The notes: generated from the letters alone by a model not told the origin. A DNA stretch of 64,000 nt from JAJFJD01 sp965228695 (GCA_965228695.1 CBDDIB010000002.1:4092001-4156000), one strand, 5' to 3'; shown: positions 43,768-53,654, counted from the first letter of the stretch. Program-made: numbers and translations.

Positions 43768-44028
43768 CGGAGACAGAGTCCTTTCGTCCAACTGATCCTT
43801 TGTCCGAACAGAGATACCGCAAGAACCGCCATTGAGCGAGCCCTCGCCATGCTCTGACGGGCTTCTTATCCGCCAGCAACTCGGCTGACCCCTCCCGTAA
43901 GTAACGGAAAACTGCGGTTGTCGGCAAATTCGCTACCACGAAAGAACCCTCCGATTAAGCCAATATTAATCAGTTCCCTTTACCCATTTCCGATACTCAT
44001 CTTCGGGTCCGGCAACGAAAAAAAATTT

Positions 44029-44892
44029 ATGTTTCTAATCATCGGAAGCCTTGTGGTCACCGCCTGTGTGATCGGCAGCTACGTCGCGATGGGCGGCAAG
44101 CTTGGTGTCTTATGGCAACCCTTCGAACTCGTCATCATCGGCGGATCGGGTGTTGGCGCCTATATCATCGCCAATTCGAAGCCCGTGCTCGGAAAGACGA
44201 TGGGCGGCCTGAAGTCCGTACTGAAAGGGCCGAAATACAAGAAAGACGACTATCTGGAGCTGCTTTCCTTGCAGTATCAGATCTTCAAACTCGCCAAAAC
44301 CAAGGGCATGCTTGCACTTGAAACGCATGTCGAAAACCCCGAAGAAAGCGATCTGTTCGCGCAGTTTCCGAAATTCTTGGAGAACCACCACGCGGTGGAA
44401 TTTCTCTGTGATTACCTGCGTCTGATGACGTTGGGCACCGACAATCCGCACGAACTCGAAGCCCTGATGGACATGGAACTGGAAACCCACCATGGCGAGG
44501 AGCACAAAGTCAGCCATGCCCTGCAAACCCTGGCCGAAGCCTTCCCGGGTCTCGGCATCGTCGCCGCGGTCATGGGCATCATCAAGACCATGGGCTCGAT
44601 CACCGAGCCGCCGGCGGTGCTCGGCGGCCTGATCGCGGCCGCGTTGGTCGGTACCTTTCTGGGCATCCTCCTGTGCTACGGCTTCGCCGCCCCGATGGCG
44701 ACCGCGCTCAAGAGCAACCAGGAAGACGACAGCGTCTACTTCACCTGCATCAAGGCAGGCCTGCTTGCGCATCTGCAGGGCTATGCACCGGCCGTCTCCA
44801 TCGAATTCGCCCGAAAGGTGCTCCAGAGTCATACCCGGCCAAGCTTCGCCGAACTCGAAGAAGCCACCCAGAATCTTCCTGCCGCAGCGTAG
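44029..44892 (+). CDS. motA: Flagellar motor stator protein MotA
   Basis: 287 residues with four membrane helices. MFLIIGSLVVTACVIGSYVAMGG starts helix 1 and GGLIAAALVGTFLGILLCYGFAAP is the conserved TM3-TM4 region; the cytoplasmic loop has the basic/acidic residues that touch FliG. With MotB it forms the proton channel that drives flagellar rotation. The ATG at 44029 starts helix 1 directly; upstream in-frame sequence is unlikely to be translated. The motB genes follow at 25 bp and beyond. In the 261 bp upstream I see no clear promoter. Confidence 0.95.
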   Translation: MFLIIGSLVVTACVIGSYVAMGGKLGVLWQPFELVIIGGSGVGAYIIANSKPVLGKTMGGLKSVLKGPKYKKDDYLELLSLQYQIFKLAKTKGMLALETHVENPEESDLFAQFPKFLENHHAVEFLCDYLRLMTLGTDNPHELEALMDMELETHHGEEHKVSHALQTLAEAFPGLGIVAAVMGIIKTMGSITEPPAVLGGLIAAALVGTFLGILLCYGFAAPMATALKSNQEDDSVYFTCIKAGLLAHLQGYAPAVSIEFARKVLQSHTRPSFAELEEATQNLPAAA

Positions 44893-44917
44893 CGGCGGCC
44901 AGCCGGCATAGAATGTC

Positions 44918-45871
44918 ATGGCGGACACTTTAGAGGGCGCCGAACAAGGGCCCATCATCATTCGGAAAAAGATCCATCTGCCCGCAGAGGCACATGGCGG
45001 CGCCTGGAAGGTCGCCTACGCGGATTTCGTCACCGCGATGATGGCGTTCTTCCTACTACTTTGGTTGCTCAACGTGACGACCGAAGACAAGAAACAAGGC
45101 ATCTCCGATTTTTTCGAGCCGATCGGCGTGTCGGAGAAACAAACCGGCAGCGGCGGCGTTCTGAAAGGGCTTGCCATGGCGGCCGAAGGCGCCTTGCGGT
45201 CGGCCGGGTCGCCGCCGCGGATCACCGTACCGATCCCAACCTTCGGCAGCCGCGACGCCGGCGCCTCCGAAGGGCGCCACCGAAACCCCGAATCGTCGGG
45301 CGGCGGCTATCTTCATGGCGAACATCAACGCCAGGTCGACGAGGAAAGCGAGAAGGAATTCAGCAAGGTCATCTCCGCGATCAATCAGGCGGTCCAGGAT
45401 ATTCCGGAACTTGCAAAGATGCAGGATAGCTTGATCGTCGAACACACGCCGGATGGTTTGCGCATTCAGCTGCTGGACCGCGTAAAACTGAAGATGTTCA
45501 AGGACGACGGCGCCCAGATTTCCGACCGCGGCCGGCATCTGCTCGCCATCATCGGATCGATCGTCGCGAAGCTACCGCATCACATCGCCGTCACCGGGCA
45601 TACGGACCTTGCCCCGAATACGGCACAAGCGTCGGCATCGAAATGGCAGATATCCGGTGACCGCGCGGACAACGCCCGCGCCACATTGGTCAATTTCGGC
45701 GTCGCCGCCGAACGCTTCGCCCGGATCGTCGGCAAAGGCGATACGGTGCCGGTGCATCCCAGCTTCCCGAAAGCGAAGCGCAACGATCGGATCAGCGTAT
45801 TGCTGCTGAACAAGCCTGTCGGCAAGGCCGCGGCGCGGCCCGTTAAAACCAGCGTCGCGGCGGATCGGTAA
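44918..45871 (+). CDS. motB: Flagellar motor protein MotB (first copy)
   Basis: 317 residues. A single N-terminal membrane helix contains the proton-binding Asp36 (AYADFVTAMMAFFLLLWLL), then a long Gly/Ser/charged linker (about 60-145) and a C-terminal OmpA-like peptidoglycan-binding domain with VTGHTD (Asp230) and QISGDRADNAR. It anchors the stator to the cell wall. Located 25 bp after motA and 5 bp before a second motB. Confidence 0.93.
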   Translation: MADTLEGAEQGPIIIRKKIHLPAEAHGGAWKVAYADFVTAMMAFFLLLWLLNVTTEDKKQGISDFFEPIGVSEKQTGSGGVLKGLAMAAEGALRSAGSPPRITVPIPTFGSRDAGASEGRHRNPESSGGGYLHGEHQRQVDEESEKEFSKVISAINQAVQDIPELAKMQDSLIVEHTPDGLRIQLLDRVKLKMFKDDGAQISDRGRHLLAIIGSIVAKLPHHIAVTGHTDLAPNTAQASASKWQISGDRADNARATLVNFGVAAERFARIVGKGDTVPVHPSFPKAKRNDRISVLLLNKPVGKAAARPVKTSVAADR

Positions 45872-45876
45872 ACGCC

Positions 45877-46809
45877 ATGGCCGGAAACTCAGATCGAGAA
45901 ATCATTGTCGTCAAAAAGAAGATCACGCCCGAAGCGCATGGCGGCAGCGCGTGGAAGGTGGCCTATGCGGACTTTGTCACCGCAATGATGGCGTTCTTCC
46001 TCTTGCTGTGGCTCTTGAACGCGACAACGGAGGAACAGAAACAAGGACTTTCGAACTATTTCGAACCGGTCGGCGCAACCAGCGGATCAACGGGTAGCGG
46101 CGGTGTGTTCGGCGGCATTTCCGCCACCGATCCCGGCCCCATCGAAGAACCCGGCCAAACCACGTCGAAAGCGGTCAACGTCCGGTCGCAGGTGGTGAAC
46201 ACCAACGATGACGACATTTCGCGCGGCGACCCGTCAGAATCGACGAAAGCGCCCAACCAGGAACAACTGCCGAACAACAGCGACGAAAACCGACAAATGA
46301 GCGCGGCCAAGATCGCGATTCAACGATCGATGGAGCAAATCCCGGAACTGCTGAATCTCTACAAGTCGGTTGCCATAGACGAAACGCGCGAAGGATTGCG
46401 CATTCGCCTTATGGACCGGAAAAAGCAGCCGCTTTTCGACCAAGGCGGCATCGAACTCAATGAGGACGGGAAAAAACTGGTCAAAGTCATTTATGAGGTA
46501 ATTTCCCGCATGCCGAACAAGATCCAGGTATCGGGTCATACGTCCCGAAACGACGCGGCCGCCGCGCCAGGTCGGTCGAACTGGAGAATCTCCATGCAGC
46601 GCGCCTATGCGGGCCGCGAGGCCTTAATCGCGCTCGGCACGCCGGACAAGCGGTTCGCCGCGGTCCGTGGAAATGCCGAACGCGCGCCCTTGCACGAGAA
46701 ATCCCCGGAAGCGATCGAAAATCGGCGTATCGAAGTCACGCTGCTGCGGGAGAAGCCGAAGGTCGCGGCAAAAGACCTGATACCGCCTTCGCTTTTGAAC
46801 CAAAACTGA
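45877..46809 (+). CDS. MotB paralogue (second copy) with altered peptidoglycan-binding loop
   Basis: 310 residues. The N-terminal helix with Asp32 (AYADFVTAMMAFFLLLWLLN) is nearly identical to that of the first copy, but the linker differs completely and the OmpA-like domain reads VSGHTSRND: the conserved Asp of GHTD is Ser223, while the Arg in ISMQRAYAGR remains. It may replace or mix with the first MotB in the stator, or anchor differently. It starts 5 bp after the first motB stop, so all three genes are cotranscribed. Confidence 0.9.
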   Translation: MAGNSDREIIVVKKKITPEAHGGSAWKVAYADFVTAMMAFFLLLWLLNATTEEQKQGLSNYFEPVGATSGSTGSGGVFGGISATDPGPIEEPGQTTSKAVNVRSQVVNTNDDDISRGDPSESTKAPNQEQLPNNSDENRQMSAAKIAIQRSMEQIPELLNLYKSVAIDETREGLRIRLMDRKKQPLFDQGGIELNEDGKKLVKVIYEVISRMPNKIQVSGHTSRNDAAAAPGRSNWRISMQRAYAGREALIALGTPDKRFAAVRGNAERAPLHEKSPEAIENRRIEVTLLREKPKVAAKDLIPPSLLNQN

Positions 46810-46896
46810 CCGCAATCGCCGCCGTTTCCCCTTGCAAGGCGCAATTCGCCCCCCAATGTGGTAAAATAACGCCCTTTGACGCAAACGGGGACCATC

Positions 46897-47409
46897 GTGC
46901 CGACGAACTTACCGGATCGACTAGACTCGCTTTTGGAATGGTCGGAAGAGCCGCCTAATCCGCTCGACCGGCCGGATTTCTATGACGGTCTCTTGTGGCG
47001 GCGAAGTTTGGCCTTTTGCATCGACGCGGCGCTGTTGTTCTCCGTGGCGGCGGTATTCTTTGTCTTCAACATTTTGACATTCTTCATCTTCACCGCGCTG
47101 CTGGTGCTCGTCTGGGCCGCCCCCATGTTCATCCTCTACGACATGGTGACGATCGGCAGCAGCGCCTCGGCGACACTCGGCATGCGCTGGCTCGGATTGG
47201 AAACGCGCAGTTGGGACGGCGGCAAACCCTCCTATCTGCACATCCTGATTTCATCCGCGCTGTTCTGGTTCCTGGTGCCGCTGACCGGCGGGCTGATCCT
47301 GCTCGTCGGCGTCTTCAGCGACCGCCGGCGTCAGATCCACGACGTTCTGTCGGGCACCGTCGTCATCAACACGAAGACCGCCCGGAACCCGACCGTCATC
47401 GACGCCTAG
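46897..47409 (+). CDS. RDD family membrane protein
   Basis: 170 residues with three or four membrane helices. LLWRRSLAFCIDAALLFSVA contains the Arg-Asp pair of RDD proteins and GMRWLGLETRSWDGGKPSYLHIL the second conserved block; the end DRRRQIHDVLSGTVVI is also typical. Function of the family is poorly known (some act in ion or osmotic homeostasis). The GTG at 46897 has GGGG 6 bp upstream; a TTG at 46876 is the alternative. Confidence 0.83.
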   Translation: MPTNLPDRLDSLLEWSEEPPNPLDRPDFYDGLLWRRSLAFCIDAALLFSVAAVFFVFNILTFFIFTALLVLVWAAPMFILYDMVTIGSSASATLGMRWLGLETRSWDGGKPSYLHILISSALFWFLVPLTGGLILLVGVFSDRRRQIHDVLSGTVVINTKTARNPTVIDA

Positions 47410-47430
47410 CGTCGCTCCCTCTATTTCACG

Positions 47431-48237
47431 CTAGCGTCCCTTAAACGGGCCTGCCGGTCTTTTCTCCGCAAAGGCCCGCGCGGCTTCCTGAAAGTCCTCG
47501 GTCAGGTAAAGCTTAAGCGGTGCGGTCTGCATCATAATTTCGCGGCCAAGCTGATCGAGATACCAGCGCCGGGTACGAACCGTCGCGCGTACGCTGAGCG
47601 GCGGGTTCTTGCAAACCTCGTTCGCCAAATCGGTCGCCACGGCAAGGCATTCGCCCTTGGGTGCGACCCGGTTCAAGAGGCTCGCCGCTGCGGCTTCCTC
47701 GGCGGTGAAAAAACGTCCCGTCAGGGCCATTTCGGTAGCGAACGCGCCGCCGCCGCGGTAATTCAGCAACCCCCAATATTTGGATGCGCCGAGGCCGCGC
47801 GATGTTTCGGTTATCTGGAATTGGGTCCCCGCCTCCGCCACGACGAGGTCGCACTCGAAGACGATGCCGACCGCCAGGCCCAGCACGTAGCCGTGCACTG
47901 CGGCGATCACCGGCTTCCAATTGACCGACCGTGTGAGCAGATCCGCCGAATGCGCGCCGTGGGCCTGCGGCCCGCCGATGCGCTCGAACTCCTTGCGGTC
48001 GCGGAGCTGACGCTGATGCACGTCGGCACCGCTGGAGAAGGCCCGGCCACTGCCGCAGATAATCGCGATATGGGCGTCGTTGTCGGCATCGAAACGGCGG
48101 AGGCCATCGCCCAGCGCCCGGACAAGGTCGTCATTGAACGCATTCAACTTTTCCGGGCGGTTCAGCGTCAATGTGACGACGTTCCCGTCGCGTGCGTATT
48201 TCACCAATTCAGCGGTTTCGTCCTGCGGCATTCTCAT
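47431..48237 (-). CDS. Enoyl-CoA hydratase/isomerase family protein
   Basis: 268 residues of crotonase fold. LTLNRPEKLNAFNDDLV, the oxyanion-hole segments FSSGADV and VHGYVLGLAVGI, but the catalytic glutamates of classical enoyl-CoA hydratase (in xxxE of the second and third motifs) are only partly conserved (ITETSRGLG), so the reaction may differ. AAGGAG lies 6 bp before the ATG at 48237. It converges on the RDD gene with a 21-bp gap. Confidence 0.85.
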   Translation of the reverse strand: MRMPQDETAELVKYARDGNVVTLTLNRPEKLNAFNDDLVRALGDGLRRFDADNDAHIAIICGSGRAFSSGADVHQRQLRDRKEFERIGGPQAHGAHSADLLTRSVNWKPVIAAVHGYVLGLAVGIVFECDLVVAEAGTQFQITETSRGLGASKYWGLLNYRGGGAFATEMALTGRFFTAEEAAAASLLNRVAPKGECLAVATDLANEVCKNPPLSVRATVRTRRWYLDQLGREIMMQTAPLKLYLTEDFQEAARAFAEKRPAGPFKGR

Positions 48238-48327
48238 CTCTCTCCTTATTCGCGCGGCATGACACCGACGCCGTTTCGAAGAGTCTGTCACAAACGGCCC
48301 GGACAAGGCGAATTTGGTCCGCCGGCG

Positions 48328-50157
48328 CTATCGGGTCTTGAACAGAAAGACACCGTCGAAATGGCTGATATCGGTTTCGCCCCCGCGCAACGAGCCGTTC
48401 AGAGACATGACGACCAGGCGCACCTGAAACCGGCCGTCCCCCGCCTCCAAGGTAACGCGCGCGGAATCCGTCAGCCGTTGCACCGCGACGCCGGAAAACA
48501 CATCGAGCCGTTTGGCGAGCTGGCGAAGGTCGAAACGGACCGTCCGCCCGGCGGCATCCCGGACCGTCACAACGCCCGTGCTTTGGTCAAAGCCGATGCG
48601 ATAGGTCTCGCCGGTGGACGGCGCCACAACCGTCCGGTCCGCGGTCTTGCGCCAAAACCGGTGGTGCATCATGACGTCATAACCCGATATGGGCAGCGCC
48701 AGCGGCTCCGTCAGGGCTACCCTGAATTCCGGTTGTTTTTGCCAATTGCCGACAAACGGCAGTCCGAGCGCTTCAACGAATTCCTTGGTATTCCAGTCTT
48801 TTCGCAGTCCCAACCCGGATTCACGGCCGTCCAGCCAATCGATGAAGCGCTGGCGGCGATGCGTGGCGACGAGATAGGTGACAATTCCGCTGATCCGCTT
48901 GCTCGTTTCGAACGGCGCCGATTTGCCGGGCCGCACCAACCCATCCTTCGTCAGATACCCATTCTCGGCCAATACCGACTCAAGCCGCTCGATCTGACTA
49001 CGGATCGACGTTTCGACCGCGCCCCAAGGACCGACGCTGGCAAGCGTTAGAAGCACTCCCAATAGCAACGGCGCAATGACCAGGCGACGGCCGCCAAAGC
49101 TGAATAGAATCGCCAGTACAAACAGCCAAACAGTCAACAAAATCAGCAGATAGCGCTCTTCCGTTAAACCATAGGCATCGACGCGGACTTCGACCGCGAT
49201 CGCCAACAATCCGGCCGGAAGGAACAAGGCCGGAAAGAAGCAGCGATCAAATAGGCGAAGCAGGGGATTGCCACTTTCACGCAGCGGATAGATCGTCAGC
49301 TTCGTTGCGACGCCGACCAGCGCGAACCAGCAAACGAGCCAGGCGATCTGGCCCTTCGGCAGTTCCCATTCGATGCCGATCTTGACCGCGAACGCGTAGA
49401 GGATGAGGAGATAGACCGAGGCGAGTGGCACGTAAACATACCGTGCGATGAAGCCGATCCAGCGTGGGCAATAGTCGCCTTCGGGAACATCAAATCCCGG
49501 CGGCATCGAACTCAGCGCGCGCCACGGCCATACCAGACAAAAACAGACGATCCAGATATCGCTGTTCAGCTTGTGCGGTACGTCGATCCCAAACAATTCC
49601 TCCAACGCCAGCAACACGGCATTGAGCCCGGCGCCCAGGATCACCGCCACGGTGAACCCGAAGATCACGCCGGTCAGCGCAACCCGGTTGAACTCCCACA
49701 GCGCCGCATTGCCGGATTCCCCGGCGCGATAGGGCGTCGCCATGATGAGGAACACGAAACCGGCAAAGAGAAAGGCCATCGCAGGGTCGGGAAAGAAATC
49801 ATGGCCGGCGGTCCACGAATTGCCGACCACGAATGCGGTAAGCGCGAGCAGCGGCAGCGCCAAGGCGATGCCGAGTATGCCTCCCACACCGCCTTTATCC
49901 GCGCCGCACCGTTCGGCCACGAGCTTCGCCAACAGCGTCGCGAAGAATCCCAGGATCAGGAACTGGATCGCCTGACTGTTGAGGATAATACCCCGCAGCA
50001 GTTCGACGTTGTGTTCCTCGGCCAAGCCGAACACGGTCGCACCGCAAGCTGCGGCAGCGGGGAGCGGAAATCGGCGTGACGCGGTCAGCGCCTCGTCGGC
50101 AAGATCGCGCAGGGACGGCAATCGCAAACGTTTAAACACGGCTGGGTCCTTTGACAT
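48328..50157 (-). CDS. DUF4153 domain-containing membrane protein
   Basis: 609 residues. About eleven hydrophobic helices fill residues 30-390 (for example FLILGFFATLLAKLV and YVPLASVYLLILYAFAVKIG), and the C-terminal about 200 residues are soluble. The WELPKGQIAWLVCWFALVGV and YPLRESGNPLLRLFDRCFFPA segments are typical of DUF4153. Function unknown; no neighbour gives a clue. Confidence 0.82.
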   Translation of the reverse strand: MSKDPAVFKRLRLPSLRDLADEALTASRRFPLPAAAACGATVFGLAEEHNVELLRGIILNSQAIQFLILGFFATLLAKLVAERCGADKGGVGGILGIALALPLLALTAFVVGNSWTAGHDFFPDPAMAFLFAGFVFLIMATPYRAGESGNAALWEFNRVALTGVIFGFTVAVILGAGLNAVLLALEELFGIDVPHKLNSDIWIVCFCLVWPWRALSSMPPGFDVPEGDYCPRWIGFIARYVYVPLASVYLLILYAFAVKIGIEWELPKGQIAWLVCWFALVGVATKLTIYPLRESGNPLLRLFDRCFFPALFLPAGLLAIAVEVRVDAYGLTEERYLLILLTVWLFVLAILFSFGGRRLVIAPLLLGVLLTLASVGPWGAVETSIRSQIERLESVLAENGYLTKDGLVRPGKSAPFETSKRISGIVTYLVATHRRQRFIDWLDGRESGLGLRKDWNTKEFVEALGLPFVGNWQKQPEFRVALTEPLALPISGYDVMMHHRFWRKTADRTVVAPSTGETYRIGFDQSTGVVTVRDAAGRTVRFDLRQLAKRLDVFSGVAVQRLTDSARVTLEAGDGRFQVRLVVMSLNGSLRGGETDISHFDGVFLFKTR

Positions 50158-50268
50158 GGTCGCCGGCCGAATAACACGAGGGCGATATGGTCTCAGGCGC
50201 TCGGATCTGTGTCCGAATCTGGGTCATTTGGTGGCCGGGCACCCTTCGGGGAGCGAACGCCCGATTGC

Positions 50269-51474
50269 CTACGCCAGTTTTTGATAAACGAAGAGCGGCG
50301 CCAGGTAGCGCCCATCCTGCGTTTTCTCGGTCAGGCGATAGTAGGAGTTCTCCGGGATCTCATCGAAGGGATGTAATTCAATACCGAGACCGAGCCCTCG
50401 TCCGCTCATCGCTTCGAGATTCTCCAGATGGATCATCGACTGGAAGTACAAGAACACGCCGTCCTGTTTCAACATCTCGGGGACATGTTCCAGGAACGGC
50501 ACTATCGGCGGCATCAGCGTGTCGAGGTAGATTCCGTCGAACTGCGGCAGACCATCGATCGCATCTTGCCACGTCGAATGTATCAGATTGACGCCCTTCT
50601 TATCCTCGGACCAGCGTCGTGCCTTCTCGACCACCTGTTCATGCGCTTCGATGATGGTGTGGGTCGTCACGCCCTGTTGCTGGATCGCCGTGTCGATGAT
50701 CGCCATTCCGAAGCCCACGTTGAGCACATCGCCCTGATTGTGGCAGACGATCGCCGCCGACCGCTCCATGATCGGCCGTTCCCATTCCATCATCACCTCG
50801 AAACCGTCAGGCAGAGTGATCTCGGTGTCTGAGAAGGTCAGATCGGTATTCAGATAGTCCTGCTCGGTCATGTACTCATGGTCCGGCGCCATCGCCATGA
50901 CATTCCGGTGCAAAGCCGTCGCCGCGGGCAGATCGCCCGGATGCTGCATCGTGGCGCCGATATTCTGCAGTGCGTCGGGCAGATCGGTGTTGAAGATTTC
51001 GGCTTGCGCGGCCATCGCACGCGCTTCCGCGGAACGGCCGACCGCGTTCAAGAGTTCGGCCAGCGTGGAGTAGCAACCGAACAGAACCGGCACGGAATCC
51101 AACGATTGCCGATAGGCCGCGAGCACGGAGTCCAGCGTGTCGGTCACCGGCAGCCGCACGCCCGGCTCGAACCGCGGAATTCGATGTGCGTCGAGCGTGG
51201 CCGCCAGTTTCCTATGCGTTTCCACGACATCCGGCTTGCGGTCGATGATATTGCGAAACACCGCCATCGACTGTTCCAGATCACCGAGACCGGCCAACGC
51301 GGCGCCGAGATTGAATTCGGCCATGTCCGATTCGGGATTCAACGCCAGTGCCTGGCGCAAGACGGCGACCGCCTCGTCGAAGGCCTCGCGTTCGAGATAC
51401 TCGGTGCCCTGGCGCGTCAGCCGGATGGATTCCTCCATCCCCGTGCCATCCCCGTTGCTCATCGTGATTTCCAT
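50269..51474 (-). CDS. TPR protein with GAMT/RMT2-type methyltransferase domain
   Basis: 401 residues. The N-terminal part (about 15-200) has tetratricopeptide repeats (ESIRLTRQGTEYLEREAFDEAVAVLRQALALNPES and MAEFNLGAALAGLGDLEQSMAVF). The C-terminal part starts with MMEWERPIMERSA and continues VLNVGFGMAIIDTAI and DGIYLDTLMP, which match guanidinoacetate methyltransferase and protein-arginine N5-methyltransferase RMT2, including the Asp that holds the guanidino group. It may methylate arginine in a protein bound by the TPRs. GAGGA precedes the ATG at 51474. Confidence 0.82.
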   Translation of the reverse strand: MEITMSNGDGTGMEESIRLTRQGTEYLEREAFDEAVAVLRQALALNPESDMAEFNLGAALAGLGDLEQSMAVFRNIIDRKPDVVETHRKLAATLDAHRIPRFEPGVRLPVTDTLDSVLAAYRQSLDSVPVLFGCYSTLAELLNAVGRSAEARAMAAQAEIFNTDLPDALQNIGATMQHPGDLPAATALHRNVMAMAPDHEYMTEQDYLNTDLTFSDTEITLPDGFEVMMEWERPIMERSAAIVCHNQGDVLNVGFGMAIIDTAIQQQGVTTHTIIEAHEQVVEKARRWSEDKKGVNLIHSTWQDAIDGLPQFDGIYLDTLMPPIVPFLEHVPEMLKQDGVFLYFQSMIHLENLEAMSGRGLGLGIELHPFDEIPENSYYRLTEKTQDGRYLAPLFVYQKLA

Positions 51475-51675
51475 GGCGTCCTCGCTCGCATGCCGACGTA
51501 TTGTCCGGTCGAACTGCACTCCCCCGCCGCGTCACATACACCATCGGCGTTAATCGGGCCAGCATGGCCGATTTTCCACGCTCCTCATCTTTAGGGGAAT
51601 TGCGCCGAAGTCTATCCTCTAGCATCATGGGTGGGTCGCCATTCGCGAAGCACAAACGGACGGTCAGAGATCACG

Positions 51676-52398
51676 ATGACGCTGCAACGGCTACCAGACC
51701 GTATGCTTACCTTCTACCGGTCGGGGCCGATGCCCTGCCCGTACCTGACCGGCCGTGTCGAACAACAACTCTTTACGGAACTAACAGGCGCCAGCGCACA
51801 GGATGCGTTCGAACAACTGTCGCTGGGCGGGTTCCGCCGCAGCCACCATATCGCTTACCGACCGGCCTGCCGCGGCTGTTCCGCCTGTGTCCCTGTCCGC
51901 GTCGATGCGCGCAACTTCATTGAAACCAAAAGCTGGCGGCGGGTGATGCGGGCCAACGCCGATCTGACCGCAACCAGCATCGGCAAGCACATCACCGACG
52001 AGCAGTATCAGCTCTTCCGGAAATACGTGAACCACCGCCACGGCGAGGGCGACATGGCGCGCATGAACCGGCGTGAGTATGCGGCCATGGTCGTGACCAG
52101 TCCCGTCGAGACCGACCTGATCGAATTCCGCGACAAAACCGGCCGTCTGATCGCGGCCTGCCTGATGGACCGGATGCAGAGCGGCCTTTCCGCCGTCTAC
52201 AGCTTCTTCGACCCGGACCTGCCAAAACGCAGCCTCGGCAGCTATGTGGTGCTGTGGCTGATCGCCGAAGCCCGAGCCCGCGACATGGACCACGTCTATC
52301 TCGGCTTCTGGATCAAGGACAGCGCGAAGATGGCCTATAAGGGTCGATTCCGGCCGCTCGAAGCCTTCGGGCCCGACGGTTGGCAACGTCTCGATTGA
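51676..52398 (+). CDS. bpt: Aspartate/glutamate leucyltransferase (L/F-type arginyltransferase homologue)
   Basis: 240 residues. CPYLTGRVEQQLFTEL, SHHIAYRPACRGCSACVPVRV and YSFFDPDLPKRSLGSYVVLWLI are the signature blocks of Bpt, which transfers leucine from Leu-tRNA to proteins with N-terminal Asp or Glu, sending them to ClpAP via ClpS. The ATG at 51676 (MTLQRLPDRML) gives the usual N-terminus. It is divergent from the TPR-methyltransferase gene. Confidence 0.92.
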   Translation: MTLQRLPDRMLTFYRSGPMPCPYLTGRVEQQLFTELTGASAQDAFEQLSLGGFRRSHHIAYRPACRGCSACVPVRVDARNFIETKSWRRVMRANADLTATSIGKHITDEQYQLFRKYVNHRHGEGDMARMNRREYAAMVVTSPVETDLIEFRDKTGRLIAACLMDRMQSGLSAVYSFFDPDLPKRSLGSYVVLWLIAEARARDMDHVYLGFWIKDSAKMAYKGRFRPLEAFGPDGWQRLD

Positions 52399-52427
52399 CG
52401 TTCCTCTAAGGCCCGTCACCGCCGACG

Positions 52428-53654
52428 CTACCTCTGACCCTCTCTATCGAGTTTCTGCAAAACCCATTTCTGGTGCACCGCCGCGGCGGCCATTCCGACC
52501 GCGACAATGACGAATGCCGCGCGGTAGCCATCTGCCAAGCTAACGATGGCGCCGAAGATCGGCGGCACGGTCGCGACGCCCGCCATGATGAAGACCTGCA
52601 TTCCGCTGGCCACTTCGCCGGTCCGTTCCGCCGGCGCGAATTTCACCAGTTCCGAAAAGAACAACCCGTTCCATCCGGCGCAGGTGGTGCCGAGCACGAA
52701 GCTCACCGCACCGATCACCCATACCGGCCAGCCCGGTCCGTATAGGCCCGCCACGATCGTAAGCACGCCGGTGATAACCCCAAGGCCGACCAGCAACGGA
52801 TTGGCCGGAAGATACCGGTCTGCGATCGCACCCCAGAACAATCGGCCGAGAATCGCGCCCAATTGCAGCAGGGAGAAAATCAGCCCCGCCGTGGTCAGCG
52901 GGAGTGCGAGTGCCGCGGTAAGATAAACGACATAAAAAGTCATGACCGTCACCTGGGCGCCGGAATATGTAAAGCCGACCACCGCCAAGGCGCGCAAACG
53001 GATATCGCCCGCGACCAGTTTCAGGGGCTCGACAATATCGGAGCGACGGAACCGCCGGGCGGGCTGCCGCGCGGTATCGAAACGCCACCGAAGCGGTTGG
53101 ATCGCGACGGCAACAGTAACGGCCATAACGCCGGCGGTCAGGATAGCGGCCCGCCAATCGTACAGCGCCGTTACGAGCGGCATGATCAGTCCGGCGATCC
53201 CGGCGCCGGCGGGCATGCCCGTCTGCTTGATCGAAAAGAAGAGCGGCCGAAGGTTCGTTGCCGTTACGCGGGCGAGAATGTGGGTGCTGACCGGATTGAC
53301 CGGCCCGTAGCAAAGCCCGAGCAGAATTGCACCCACAATCGCGGCAAGCGGTGTCGCCAATGTCAGGATCGATACGGCGAGGACGGTGAACAGCATCAAA
53401 ATTTGACTGACTCGGATCGCACCGAACCGGTCGGCCAAGGAACCGGTCAGGAGACCGCCCGCCATCCCCGCCCCATAAACTAAGGCGCTGAAGACCCCGA
53501 TGAGTGTCGCATCGACACCGATATCCGGCGCGGCGGCGGGCGCAATCACCGATACGCCGAACAAGGCCACCGCGGCGACGGTCTGGATCGAAAAGGTCGC
53601 CAACAACGGCCCCATCGCATCGCGCACCGTACTCTCGGGCCTCCCGGTCGCCAT
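52428..53654 (-). CDS. Major facilitator superfamily transporter
   Basis: 408 residues with twelve predicted helices and the MFS loop motif GSLADRFGAIRVSQ between helices 2 and 3, with a second copy FWGAIADRYLPANP between helices 8 and 9. The substrate cannot be told. It converges on bpt and is divergent from the betaine-type ABC operon, with 260 bp between them. Confidence 0.88.
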   Translation of the reverse strand: MATGRPESTVRDAMGPLLATFSIQTVAAVALFGVSVIAPAAAPDIGVDATLIGVFSALVYGAGMAGGLLTGSLADRFGAIRVSQILMLFTVLAVSILTLATPLAAIVGAILLGLCYGPVNPVSTHILARVTATNLRPLFFSIKQTGMPAGAGIAGLIMPLVTALYDWRAAILTAGVMAVTVAVAIQPLRWRFDTARQPARRFRRSDIVEPLKLVAGDIRLRALAVVGFTYSGAQVTVMTFYVVYLTAALALPLTTAGLIFSLLQLGAILGRLFWGAIADRYLPANPLLVGLGVITGVLTIVAGLYGPGWPVWVIGAVSFVLGTTCAGWNGLFFSELVKFAPAERTGEVASGMQVFIMAGVATVPPIFGAIVSLADGYRAAFVIVAVGMAAAAVHQKWVLQKLDREGQR

